A stretch of DNA of 64,000 bases from Desulfobacter postgatei 2ac9 (GCF_000233695.2 NZ_CM001488.1:1110792-1174791); one strand, 5' to 3'; numbered from the stretch's first letter, positions 1 to 7,912 are shown. Made by a program: numbers and translations. The notes: a model not told the origin generated them from the sequence alone.

Positions 1-738
1 AGGGCCGTATCATCCCAAGCCATGGCAGATACGCCGGGAAATCAGTCAAAAAAAAGTGCCGGTTCATCCACTACGGATTACACCGAGCTCGACATTGCCC
101 ATCCTGAAATGTTTCAAGCCTTGAAGGCATGGCGGACCCGGACCGCAGCCGCTCAAAATGTCAAGGCGTTCCAGGTGGCCCACCAGAAAGTCCTGGTTCA
201 GATTGCGGTTTGCCTGCCCCGGTCGAAAAAAAGTCTGAAAGCTCTGAAAGGGGTGGGCCCGGCTACCGTGGAAAGCTATGCAGAGGAATTGCTGGCCATG
301 GTGGATACCTACTGCAATGAAAAAAATATCCCGGGCGATGAATCCCCTGAGCCGCGTCCTGCAGAACAGGCCTCAGAGAAAGAGACGGGAACCCGCCGTA
401 ACAAAACCCCGGCCACGGATAATGCCGCACCCCAGGCCAACACCCGGGACATCAGCCTGATGCTGTTTAAAGACGGCTTGTCCGTGGACGAGATTGCCGA
501 AGAACGGGGCCTGGCTGCGACCACCATCCAGGGCCACTTATGTTCTTTCATCGCCAAAGGCGAACTGGCTGTGGATCTGCTGGTGCCGGACAAAGAAAAA
601 CAGGCGGTTATCGCGGCAGTCGTGGTGCCTGATAAAAATTTGAGCCAGATGAAAGAGGAACTGGGCCACGATTATTCCTATGGTGAAATTCGGGCTGTCG
701 TGGCTCACCTGCAATATCTTGAAGCCGGGCAGGGATAA
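1..738 (+). CDS. HRDC / helix-turn-helix domain protein, 3' part of a longer gene
   Basis: The reading frame is open from base 1, with no stop before the first Met at base 22, so this is probably the C-terminal part of a longer protein cut by the window edge. Near the Met is an HRDC-like module (MFQALKAWRTRTA, then LKALKGVGPATVESYAEELL), a nucleic-acid-binding fold found in RecQ helicases and RNase D. A low-complexity charged linker follows, then a helix-turn-helix segment (DGLSVDEIAEERGLAATTIQGH) of the kind found at the end of RecQ-like and Pif1-like helicases. The missing N-terminus is therefore likely a helicase or AAA ATPase; that is inference. Confidence is good for the domains and moderate for the parent protein. 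Confidence 0.7.
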   Translation, partial: RAVSSQAMADTPGNQSKKSAGSSTTDYTELDIAHPEMFQALKAWRTRTAAAQNVKAFQVAHQKVLVQIAVCLPRSKKSLKALKGVGPATVESYAEELLAMVDTYCNEKNIPGDESPEPRPAEQASEKETGTRRNKTPATDNAAPQANTRDISLMLFKDGLSVDEIAEERGLAATTIQGHLCSFIAKGELAVDLLVPDKEKQAVIAAVVVPDKNLSQMKEELGHDYSYGEIRAVVAHLQYLEAGQG

Positions 739-792
739 ACGGTATATCCCTGCCCTTGGACTGCCATCTGAAGCGAAAACTTGCCCAATGGC

Positions 793-1713
793 TCAGCTTT
801 TTTTCATGGTATACCCGCCCCAGGTCTGCTGGGATACGCCGACCACCATGAATGCATCGGGGTCGATCCGGTTAATGATGAATTTCACATCATAGACCCG
901 GGAGCGTAGTACTGTGAGATATAAAAGGGTTCGCTCTTCACCGGAATACCCGCCTTTGCCCTGCCACATGGTCACGCTGCGTTTCAATTCGTTAATAATG
1001 GCATACCGCAAAGGTTCTGGATTTTGGGTAATAATCATCAATGTGCGCATCTGGCTGGCTCCTTCCATGGCAAAATCTGCGCTCATGCCTGCGATCAGAA
1101 GCGCCAGGAAGGCCAGTAAAGAGGTTTCCCAGCTGAACACAAAGCCGGCAACGGCAATAATTAACACATCCACGTAGAGGCTGGACTGGGACATGGGAAA
1201 TCCGGTTTTATTGTAAATGATCCGGGTAATGATTGATGTGCCGCCGATGGTGCCGCCAAAACGGTAGATAATACCCAAGCCAATGCCAATGAGCAGTCCG
1301 CTGTAAATGCTTGCCAAAAGTTTGTTCTCGGTGATGGGAAATTGGGTGAATAGCGTTGGCATGCAGACAATAAGAAATTCTGTGGCACCGGAAAACACCA
1401 CCACAGCGAGGGTGGAGGTAAACAAAAACCGCCATTTACCCAGGGTGAAAAAGCCAAGGATAAACAATGGAATATTTGCCGTAAAATAAAACAGGCCGGG
1501 GGAGAATCCGGTCAAATGATTCACAATAATGCCCAATCCGGATGCTCCGCCTGCAGCCAGGTTGTACGGCATTTGGAACAATACATAGCCAAAGGCGTTG
1601 AGCGCAGCACCTAAAGTAATGGCCAACTGCTGGTTTGAAATCCGCAGGATTTTCTGCCAACCGGGAGATTCAAGTTTTTGTTGAACCGCTTCTTTCAGTT
1701 TTTTTCGTGCCAA
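793..1713 (-). CDS. YitT family membrane protein (DUF161 + DUF2179)
   Basis: A 306-residue membrane protein with about six hydrophobic segments in the first 200 residues (for example LYVDVLIIAVAGFVFSW), matching the YitT/DUF161 family. It is followed by a soluble C-terminal DUF2179 domain of about 80 residues that ends in a typical FMVVGV motif. Transport substrate and role are unknown for the family. The start is TTG at 1713, preceded by AAGGAG at a good distance; no better ATG is available. It lies downstream of the helicase pseudogene on the same strand and converges with the HRDC/HTH gene. Confidence 0.85.
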   Translation of the reverse strand: MARKKLKEAVQQKLESPGWQKILRISNQQLAITLGAALNAFGYVLFQMPYNLAAGGASGLGIIVNHLTGFSPGLFYFTANIPLFILGFFTLGKWRFLFTSTLAVVVFSGATEFLIVCMPTLFTQFPITENKLLASIYSGLLIGIGLGIIYRFGGTIGGTSIITRIIYNKTGFPMSQSSLYVDVLIIAVAGFVFSWETSLLAFLALLIAGMSADFAMEGASQMRTLMIITQNPEPLRYAIINELKRSVTMWQGKGGYSGEERTLLYLTVLRSRVYDVKFIINRIDPDAFMVVGVSQQTWGGYTMKKS

Positions 1714-1767
1714 GCTTCACTCCTTCATGAATGTGGCCAGACCTTCGGCCTTGAACCGAACCGGCGA

Positions 1768-1863
1768 CTAAAGCGGTTCCGGTCTGACCCATTTATAAAC
1801 GCCCCTTGATACCCGTTCCAGTTTGCCCTTTTTGATAAGTCCGTACAGGATGTTCCTGATCTT
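1768..1863 (-). pseudogene. C-terminal helix-turn-helix stub fused to helicase remnant
   Basis: In a frame different from the helicase pieces, the minus strand here reads [20 protein letters not shown], then KWVRPEPL and a stop. The segment (short helix, [16 protein letters not shown] wing) looks like a winged-helix end such as those closing many bacterial DNA-binding proteins. It is joined directly behind the last recognisable helicase residues ([13 protein letters not shown]), where an intact SNF2 protein would have its own conserved tail. I read it as the end of another gene brought here by deletion. No start of its own is present. Confidence 0.4.
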
Positions 1864-3474
1864 TTGCGGCTTTTGCCTGTTTTTCACTGATCATCAAATC
1901 AATCTTTTCCTCGATGGTGCCCCGGGTGACAAATTTATGCACCAGGACTTTTTTCGTCTGCCCGATGCGAAACGCCCTGTCAGTGGCCTGGTTCTCCACG
2001 GCGGGGTTCCACCATCGGTCAAAATGGACCACAGGTCCGACAGCCGGTTTTCCACCGGCGTGCCGGTCATGACGATCCGGTGGGCGGCAGGCAGTGCTTT
2101 GACGGCCCGGGTCTCCTGGGTGCCGGGATTTTTAATGGCCTGGGCCTCGTCCAGGATCAGACAGTGCCAGGAATACTTGGCCAGCCAGTCTACACCCTTT
2201 GACTGGTAGGGCCGCAATGTCGCTTTGAAGTCTTTGCCCGGCACGACCGGATCCACCTGTTCCGGGTGGGTCATCTTTTCCAGTACGGATGTCAGCCATG
2301 TGCCGTTGGAGACACAGATCTCCACCTGGCCGTCATCGCCGTGCCCAAGTATTTTTTCCGGAGCCAGCCGGGCCCGCATGGCCATTCCCAGGGTCATGCC
2401 CGAGGCAGCCAGGTCCTCAATTCGCTCGAAGGCTTTCAGGGCTTGTCTTAGCTTTTCCGGGTCCACGGTCACCCATTTATTTTTGATAAACGCCAGGCCC
2501 TGGGTCTGCTCCAGGATGGTTTCAACCTCCTGCCTGGACAATTCCAGATCGCCCAATCCCACACTGACATTAAAATCAAGTATCGCATCCAACCCGGCCA
2601 GAGCCGGTTTTTTGTCCCCCAGGGAGATGGTTACCCGGGGCGTGGAAGCGGTTTGTTTCCACCAGTCCGGGATCCGGCAGAGTACGCCACAGGCCTCATA
2701 ATCCGGGATCTCCTTTAGAAAGCCAAAGGCTTCATCTTCATCCCAGGCCAAGGGATGGAACAGCTCTCCGGAGTCAATGAGGTCCGCTACGATCCGGCTT
2801 TTTTCCGCCGCCTTGTACACCGTGGATAAAAGGGTTAAAAGCGCATCATCGTCATGGGTTTCAATGGCATGTTTCAGGGGCAGGTGTTTGGGTTTTCCAT
2901 TGGCCCCCATGCCTGCGGAATAGGTGGCCATAAAGGCAAAGGGCAGGTGTGAATTTTTAGCCTCCACCAGATGAAAAAACACCCGGCCTGCCGGGTGAAG
3001 GTCCGGGTTTTTCTCCCGGAAATAGTCGCTGACACGGCCCTTGAATGCCTTGATGTCACGGGAAAACGCCTCATTAAAGCCCTGCCACAGCCCCTCAAGC
3101 ATGCCGGGCGTTACATATTCGGACCCGGCCATCATGGGACAGGTTGAAATAAAATCGCTGACAAGCCCCGGCGGTACACTGATGACAGCGTCGTGCCTGA
3201 GGGTTTCATGTTCGACGGTTTTTAACAACTCCCGGACAAAACAGCGGGAAAACCGCAGGAAATAGTCCAGGGAGGCTGAAAAATCCAAAGGAAATTGCTT
3301 AAAGCCCAGTTCGTACAGCCAGTCGTCTTTTCGGGTTTCAGCAGCTTGGGCAATTTCCTTCTGGCGCTGTACCTGCTCCGGGTGGACCGTGCCGTTTACC
3401 GTTTCCCATTCAAGCACCAACGTCTGGTCCGGCATGATCGAAACAACCGGTTGTTCTTTAGTTCTGTCCGTCAA
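1864..3474 (-). pseudogene. SNF2/RapA-type helicase, internally deleted and frameshifted
   Basis: Residues 1-420 match the long N-terminal region of bacterial SNF2 helicases (SNF2-associated domain), ending at LRPYQSKGVDWLA. An intact protein then has the Walker A motif DDMGLGKT, but here the frame jumps straight to [18 protein letters not shown] (motif II). Motif [16 protein letters not shown] follows, and then the frame is lost. In a second frame, 2032-1864, motif VI appears ([22 protein letters not shown], split here over one junction). The protein therefore lacks the ATP-binding loop and motifs IV-V and cannot be an active motor. The second junction lies in about 12 bases that fit both SDLWSI and VHFDRW coding, consistent with deletion at a microhomology. 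Confidence 0.85.
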
Positions 3475-3855
3475 TTGATCTTATCTCCACCATCGTTATT
3501 CTCCGGCGAAGGTATATCAAATCCTTGGATCAACAACAAGGGATACCGTGGACAGGGCAATCGCCATCACACAGGTCAACATTTTGATTATATTGAAATC
3601 ATTTAAATGGAAACCTTTGCGAATCATCTCCAATAGTGGTAAAAGTCCTTCCATTGATATTCTATAAAATTGTAGCGGGTTGGATATTCGTACTTTTTGA
3701 ATGTTACCCCGTTAGATAACTGAGAATGAAAGATAAACAGAAACCGCAGAGTAACTTGTTCGGCCACCAATGCATCTGCCGATATGAAAATCGCGCCAAT
3801 AGTGCTATATGATAACAAAATATTTCGAAAATTTAATCGGTAAGGCACACAAACT
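3475..3855. other. Intergenic region before the restriction-modification genes
   Basis: This 381-base stretch marks the change from GC-rich host-like sequence to the AT-richer island. No convincing gene is present. On the minus strand a stop-free run from 3625 to 3517 could encode a hydrophobic tail (KMLTCVMAIALSTVSLVVD) vaguely like the end of an IS4-type transposase, but the resemblance is too weak to call. The last 60 bases are very AT-rich (for example ATATGATAACAAAATATTTCG) and probably carry the methyltransferase promoter. Confidence 0.4.
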
Positions 3856-5118
3856 ATGTATCATTCTGAAACCACATTGAATATTGACAAATCGCTAATC
3901 GTTAAAGAAGATGAAGCAACTTATCACTCTCGCTGTTCGGGAGCGCTGATTAAGAGCCCAAGTCGGTACCGTCTCATAGACTTGTTTTCAGGTGCCGGTG
4001 GCATGTCTTTAGGGTTCTCAGAAGCCTTTGGACAACCATTTCAGTCGGTTTGGGCAAACGACTTCAACCAATATTGTGTCGAAACATACAACGAAAATTT
4101 TGCCAAACATTGTATTGCAGGTGACATTGTTGAGATATTGGGACAAGGTAAAATACAAATACCAAAAGCCGATGTTGTTATAGGGGGGCCGCCTTGTCAA
4201 GGTTTTAGCCTCTTAAACAAAAATCGTGAAAATGACCCACGTAAAGAGATGTGGCGACCATATTTAGAGGTGGTCGAGAAATCCGGCGCTTCAATTTTTG
4301 TCATGGAAAACGTTCCTCAACTGCTTGGCACTTTCGAGCATGGAGAAATAGTTGGAGCTGCCGAATCCCTAGGGTTCAAGGTTTGGCAGGATAAATTGAT
4401 TGCAGCAGATTATGGTGTTCCGCAAACTCGTATTCGTGCATTTATTATAGGATGTAGGTTCGCGGACCCATCAATTTTGTTTCCACCTCGAAAAACACAT
4501 TTCAATCCGAACGGCAACGGGAAACAGTTAATGCTACCATTCAATCGAGAGGATTACCTATCAAAACCTGCGCCTTGGAAAACCGTGAGAGACGCCATTG
4601 GCGATTTGCCAAAACCCGAAGGAACTGAAATTAGAAATATTCAGCCCCCATTAGATCTACATTTTGGGAGGAATCCAACAGAGCTAAGTCGAAAACGATA
4701 TAGAGCAATCCCTAAAGAAGGAATGAATCGTTTCGATTTGCAAAGGATTGCGCCGGAGTTGACACCTAAATGTTGGATTAGAAAGAAATCAGGTGGTACT
4801 GATTTGTTTGGTCGTCTCTGGTGGGACAGACCTTCTGTTACAATACGAACTGAATTTTATAAACCGGAAAAAGGTCGCTATTTACATCCTGATCAGCATC
4901 GTCCGATAACTCATAGGGAGGCCGCACGGTTTCAAAGTTTTCCTGACAGCTTCAAATTTTTAGGATCAAAAATTGAAATCGCAAAACAAATAGGTAATGC
5001 CGTTCCCCCACTTCTTGCCGCAAGGGTTGCAGATGTAGTTCGGCTATTGCTTGATAAAAGATATGAACAATGGACGTCTTCACACGAGAAAAACGAAGCC
5101 AAATTATGTCGCGTGTGA
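3856..5118 (+). CDS. DNA (cytosine-5-)-methyltransferase
   Basis: A 420-residue C5-methyltransferase that transfers a methyl group from S-adenosylmethionine to cytosine in a specific DNA sequence. The conserved motifs appear in order: I (LIDLFSGAGGMSLGF, about residues 40-55), IV with the catalytic Cys (GGPPCQGFS, about 112-120), VI (ENVP), VIII (QTRIRAFIIG), then a target-recognition region, IX (RPITHREAARFQSFPD) and X (AKQIGNAVPPLLA). It overlaps the vsr gene by 49 bases and precedes a broken HNH endonuclease, so it is the modification half of a type II restriction-modification unit. The ribosome-binding site is weak (AAGG about 10 bases upstream), so the start could be slightly different. 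Codon and base use are clearly AT-richer than the flanking genes, which suggests transfer. Confidence 0.95.
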   Translation: MYHSETTLNIDKSLIVKEDEATYHSRCSGALIKSPSRYRLIDLFSGAGGMSLGFSEAFGQPFQSVWANDFNQYCVETYNENFAKHCIAGDIVEILGQGKIQIPKADVVIGGPPCQGFSLLNKNRENDPRKEMWRPYLEVVEKSGASIFVMENVPQLLGTFEHGEIVGAAESLGFKVWQDKLIAADYGVPQTRIRAFIIGCRFADPSILFPPRKTHFNPNGNGKQLMLPFNREDYLSKPAPWKTVRDAIGDLPKPEGTEIRNIQPPLDLHFGRNPTELSRKRYRAIPKEGMNRFDLQRIAPELTPKCWIRKKSGGTDLFGRLWWDRPSVTIRTEFYKPEKGRYLHPDQHRPITHREAARFQSFPDSFKFLGSKIEIAKQIGNAVPPLLAARVADVVRLLLDKRYEQWTSSHEKNEAKLCRV

Positions 5119-5495
5119 GCGGCAAAAATACAAAACCTGAATTAATTGTACGCTCTTTGCTTCATAATATGGGATATAGATTTAGGCTTCATAGAAATGA
5201 GTTACCTGGAAAACCCGATATCATATTGCCCAAATATAAAAAGATCATTTTCGTTCATGGTTGTTTTTGGCATGGACATATTGATTGCCCAAGGGCTAAA
5301 CGCCCTACAACCAACAAAAAATTTTGGAACGAGAAGCTGAATAAGAATATCGAGAGAGATAAAGTTACCCTTAATAATCTTAAACAGTTAGGTTGGGATG
5401 TTTTAACCGTCTGGACCTGTGAAGTAAAAAGCATTGAGAAATTAAGAAATAAACTATTTTCGTTTATAGAAGGACATAGAGAAAATTTCATATGA
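5070..5495 (+). CDS. vsr: Very short patch repair endonuclease Vsr
   Basis: A 141-residue Vsr endonuclease, which nicks next to T:G mismatches that arise when 5-methylcytosine deaminates, protecting sites modified by the partner methyltransferase. The family N-terminus (SQIMSRVSGKNTKPELIVR) is followed by the core LPGKPDIILPKYKKIIFVHG, with the catalytic Asp in KPDI, and by CFWHGH with the zinc-ligand and active-site His/Cys. The gene starts inside the end of the methyltransferase gene and its last bases overlap the following ORF, so all three are probably translated from one transcript. Confidence 0.95.
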   Translation: MDVFTREKRSQIMSRVSGKNTKPELIVRSLLHNMGYRFRLHRNELPGKPDIILPKYKKIIFVHGCFWHGHIDCPRAKRPTTNKKFWNEKLNKNIERDKVTLNNLKQLGWDVLTVWTCEVKSIEKLRNKLFSFIEGHRENFI

Positions 5496-6143
5496 ACTCT
5501 GAAGAAATCAGAAAACAGTTACACGCATTATTAACCAACTTTGAACAGGAATTAAAATCCGACAGTTTACGAAATAAAGTCCTTTTACTTGTCCCTTGTT
5601 TTCAGCATTTACGAGAATTAGGAAAGTCACTAATCCCCGCCACTATTGCAAGAAGCGCCCGAGATAGAATCCTTCATTATTTTAAAAAGTATCCTGCTTT
5701 CATAATTAGCGGGGATGAACTTCTTGTTGTTTCAGGTATCCAGGAATATGCCCGAAGGGTTCGAGAACTGAAAGTACAGTTCGGATGGTCGATAGTAAGC
5801 GGCTTGACCGCCAAACAAATGGCGGACGGAATACGGTTGGCCGGTCGTCACTCAGAATACCGGCCGTCCCGATCTTGAAGTGGGAGTTTACCTGCTGGAG
5901 GCGGATCGACAAAGCCCGGAGCATGACCGCCACATTCCTGACCCTGTTAAAAGAGAGGTTCTACGGAGGGATGATTATAAATGCACGGTCTGTAAATGGT
6001 CGCACGACGAATGGAATAGATCAGATCCTCGACATTTAGAGCTACATCACAAAAAACATCATGCAAAGGGTGGTGACAACACGGAAACCAACCTTATTAC
6101 CGTATGCACGGTGTGTCATGATGAAATACACCGGAATAAATAG
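5492..6143 (+). pseudogene. HNH restriction endonuclease, split by a one-base frameshift
   Basis: Two frames together make one protein. The first frame (from ATG 5492, overlapping vsr by 4 bases) is sensible up to GLTAKQMAD near 5827. The second frame is sensible from EYGWPVVTQNTGRPDLE (5829 on) to the end and carries an HNH nuclease domain: YKCTVCKW, then LELHHKKHHAKGG, then VCHDEIH. Removing one G from the GGACGGAA run near 5824-5829 restores one continuous protein of about 216 residues. The first frame otherwise ends at 5878 without any nuclease motif. By position it is the restriction enzyme partner of the methyltransferase and Vsr. It may be truly inactivated or the base may be a sequencing error. 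Confidence 0.8.
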
Positions 6144-6157
6144 AAGCAAACTGCAAA

Positions 6158-6283
6158 GCCGAACATGTAGCTTCAGCAGACAGCCAGGGCCGTGGCATTT
6201 TTGATAGGACGAAGTAGATCGAAGTTAATCATATTTCACAAATTCAGAGGTGGCCCTCGCTGCTGCTGAGCATTGCGTTAGGT
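6158..6283 (+). repeat. Integron attC-like recombination site
   Basis: Starting 14 bases after the HNH stop codon is an imperfect inverted repeat with the anatomy of an attC site. The left arm has GCCGAAC (6158-6164), a 5-base spacer, then GCTTCAGCAG and on to CAGGGCC (6191). The right arm has GGCCCTCG (6252 on), CTGCTGAGC, a 5-base spacer ATTGC, then the core GTTAGGT (6277-6283), which fits the R' consensus GTTRRRY. Folded, the arms pair almost completely, with an extra T at 6173 and an extra A at 6180 on one side only, like the extrahelical bases IntI recognises. The loop between the arms is 60 bases. No integrase is in the window. Confidence 0.6.
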
Positions 6284-6297
6284 TTCAGGAGATCCAA

Positions 6298-6405
6298 ATG
6301 AGCAAGTTGTACATGGCAATGGCCGTAGTAGTTTTTTATCTGATTGCGCAAGCAATCAATATTCTGTCAGGTATGCCTCTGGGATTTCCGCCTATGAGAA
6401 AGTAA
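6298..6405 (+). CDS. Small single-pass membrane peptide, 35 residues
   Basis: An ORF too short for normal gene callers. It has an AGGAG ribosome-binding site at 6287-6291 placed 6 bases before the ATG. The product is a short polar start (MSKLY), a hydrophobic helix (MAMAVVVFYLIAQAINIL) and a Pro/Gly-rich end (GMPLGFPPMRK). It begins 15 bases after the core of the attC-like site, exactly where the ORF of the next cassette would begin in an integron array. No homolog is recognised; small hydrophobic peptides can be toxins or membrane-protein regulators, but nothing here proves a function. Confidence 0.45.
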   Translation: MSKLYMAMAVVVFYLIAQAINILSGMPLGFPPMRK

Positions 6406-6963
6406 GTCAAGAAAAAACACTTCACCCTTTGCATAAAAATGCATTTTTTTTGCTTACGGTCTCCAGGTTGCCTATTCACAATGTGTTCCTGTATTTGTTC
6501 ATTAACGGCTCTTGCTTTATCATCTCTTTACAACAATAAGGTTCTCAGAATAAATCCGGTTAAATCCGGTGACATCTTACTTAATTATTGAGTCTAATCT
6601 TTTATAACAAGTCAAGCTGGAACAGCAACGTACGGGTCCAGCCGTGGCTAACGCTGCATGCTCTCATCTTCATCAATTTTTTAAAACAGAACCGCAAGAT
6701 TTAAACACCGAGAATTAAATTTTTGCGAGGCACAAGGAACATAAATAGCAAACAGACCACGGTTTTTATCAATTGTTTGTCCTCGGTCTGCCGGCTTGGA
6801 AATCCTGGACCGATCACTGCACACCGATCAATCAAACTATCGTTTGTTTGATTTGCACACAGCGCCGGTCAGCACCGCGATTATAACCATCTCGTAAAAT
6901 ATAGAATAATCTAAATGCCACCATGTTGATCTATTCAATAATTTCATATCTTAATCTTAACGA
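6406..6963. other. AT-rich intergenic stretch with small repeats
   Basis: No gene of convincing length. It holds a weak hairpin TGCAT-AAAA-ATGCA followed by eight T (6430-6451), a plausible terminator for the small peptide ORF. It also has a perfect tandem of a 10-base unit TAAATCCGGT (6551-6570), an attC-like half site (TATAAC at 6603-6608 with GCTGGA 6616-6621 pairing with TCCAGC 6637-6642, but lacking a proper GTTRRRY end), and an inverted repeat around AATCAAAC-TATC-GTTTG (6828-6844). It looks like worn-down cassette or junction sequence. Confidence 0.4.
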
Positions 6964-6998
6964 TTGACGTTATTAACGAATTGCGTTAGTATATTTTT
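6964..6998 (+). promoter_or_regulatory. Promoter and likely HigA operator of higBA
   Basis: TTGACG at 6964-6969 and TAGTAT at 6987-6992 are separated by 17 bases and fit a sigma70 promoter just before higB. Between and overlapping them is a palindrome, TAACGAATTGCGTTA (about 6974-6988), whose outer five bases are perfectly inverted. Antitoxins of the HigA family bind such palindromes to repress their own operon, so this is a likely autoregulatory operator (inference). Confidence 0.5.
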
Positions 6999-7286
6999 AT
7001 GATCAAAACTTTCCGGGATAAAGAAACTGAAAAGATTTTCAATAGACTTCTTTCCATTTCCAGAAAATTACCCCAAAATATTCAGCATCTCGCACGCAGG
7101 AAATTGGTTGTTTTGGATGCAGCTACGGAATTAAATGCTCTACGCGTTCCACCTGGTAACAGATTGGAAGCATTAAAAGGTAACCGGAAAGGACAACATA
7201 GCATCCGCATCAATGATCAGTGGCGAATTTGTTTCAAATGGAAAGCCGGTGATGCATATGATGTTGAAATTGCAGATTACCATTAG
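6999..7286 (+). CDS. higB: HigB-type mRNA interferase toxin
   Basis: A 95-residue RelE/ParE-superfamily toxin of the HigB branch, a ribosome-dependent mRNA-cleaving enzyme. Diagnostic segments are the start MIKTFRDKETEKIF, the middle LEALKGNRKGQHSIRIN and the end DQWRICFKW followed by YDVEIADYH. Toxin before antitoxin is the usual higBA order, and higA follows after 8 bases. The pair sits in the AT-rich island next to the restriction-modification genes, as is common for addiction modules in integron cassettes or genomic islands. Confidence 0.93.
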   Translation: MIKTFRDKETEKIFNRLLSISRKLPQNIQHLARRKLVVLDAATELNALRVPPGNRLEALKGNRKGQHSIRINDQWRICFKWKAGDAYDVEIADYH

Positions 7287-7294
7287 GGGGCAAA

Positions 7295-7603
7295 ATGAAA
7301 AATAAAAAACTTCCTCCCATTCATCCTGGTGAAATCCTTATTGAGGAGTTCCTTAAACCAATGGGCCTCAGTCAATATCGACTTGCCAAAGACATAAGCG
7401 TACCGCCAAGAAGGATTAACGAAATTGTTCATGGAAAACGTTCGATTTCAGCTGATACAGCATTGCGTTTAGGTCGATTTTTTGGAATAGCGCCGCAATT
7501 TTGGTTAAATCTCCAAACCCGATTTGATCTTGAAGTAACTGAGGATTTGCTGGCAGATCGTCTTGAAAAAGAGGTACAAGTTTTCAGCTCAAATGCAGCT
7601 TAA
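7295..7603 (+). CDS. higA: HigA-type antitoxin, XRE-family DNA-binding protein
   Basis: A 102-residue antitoxin with the HigA opening (LPPIHPGEILIEEFLKPMG) and an HTH (SQYRLAKDISVPPRRINEIV) followed by the typical HGKRSISADTALRLGRFF and FWLNLQTRFDLE. It should neutralise HigB and repress the operon through the palindrome upstream of higB. GGGGG lies 6 bases before its ATG. The last residues (VFSSNAA) run into the start of a RelE toxin stub in another frame, so the natural C-terminus may have been altered slightly by a fusion. Confidence 0.93.
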   Translation: MKNKKLPPIHPGEILIEEFLKPMGLSQYRLAKDISVPPRRINEIVHGKRSISADTALRLGRFFGIAPQFWLNLQTRFDLEVTEDLLADRLEKEVQVFSSNAA

Positions 7604-7766
7604 ACCTAAAAAACTTACTATACAGGAACGATACCGATATAAAGTTGGCAAATATAGAATTCTTTATTCTATACAGGACCAAGAGTTAACAATATGGGTT
7701 GTAAAAATCAGTCATAGAAAAGGATTCGGGATTCAGGGGATAGGATTCAGGGGAGATCTTACTTAA
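7593..7766 (+). pseudogene. RelE-family toxin, C-terminal stub
   Basis: In a frame overlapping the last bases of higA the sequence reads LKPKKLTIQERYRYKVGKY, RILYSIQDQELTIWVVKI and SHRK. This is the second half of a RelE toxin (the KL..RYR..VG.YR.LY.I core plus the VVKIGHR end). The first half is absent, so this is a remnant of a second toxin-antitoxin unit fused to the end of the higBA operon. The frame then runs on through GGATTC repeats to a stop at 7764-7766. Confidence 0.6.
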
Positions 7767-7854
7767 AACTCGAATTCGGAGTATATGATCCCAACAACAA
7801 AAGTGCTGACAGGTAAACTGCAGGTTTTTCGAGAGGACGGCGAGGGGCGAGGAA

Positions 7855-7912
7855 GGGGTCACATCTTGATTAGTGATTAACACGACCTAATGACTAATCA
7901 AGATGTGACCCC
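7855..7912. repeat. 58-bp palindromic element with perfect 20-bp arms
   Basis: GGGGTCACATCTTGATTAGT at 7855-7874 is repeated as its exact complement at 7893-7912, separated by 18 bases. The GGGGTCA...TGACCCC ends resemble palindromes associated with REP/Y1 (RAYT) transposases in proteobacteria. It lies downstream of csp on the minus strand and at the right border of the AT-rich island. A run of A/T follows on the plus side, so it may also end transcription. Confidence 0.75.

Noticed and set aside
3517-3625. Hydrophobic minus-strand tail resembling the end of an IS4-type transposase
   Set aside because: Similarity is limited to a few hydrophobic residues, without the DDE motif or terminal repeats.
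3700-3720. GTTAGAT matching the attC core consensus upstream of the methyltransferase
   Set aside because: No pairing left arm could be found, so it is probably a chance match.
3624-3848. 74-residue minus-strand ORF before the methyltransferase
   Set aside because: No ribosome-binding site, no recognisable motif and AT-rich sequence where open frames arise by chance.
6750-6795. Inverted repeat CAGACC...GGTCTG as a third attC
   Set aside because: Lacks any GTTRRRY core and the spacer layout.
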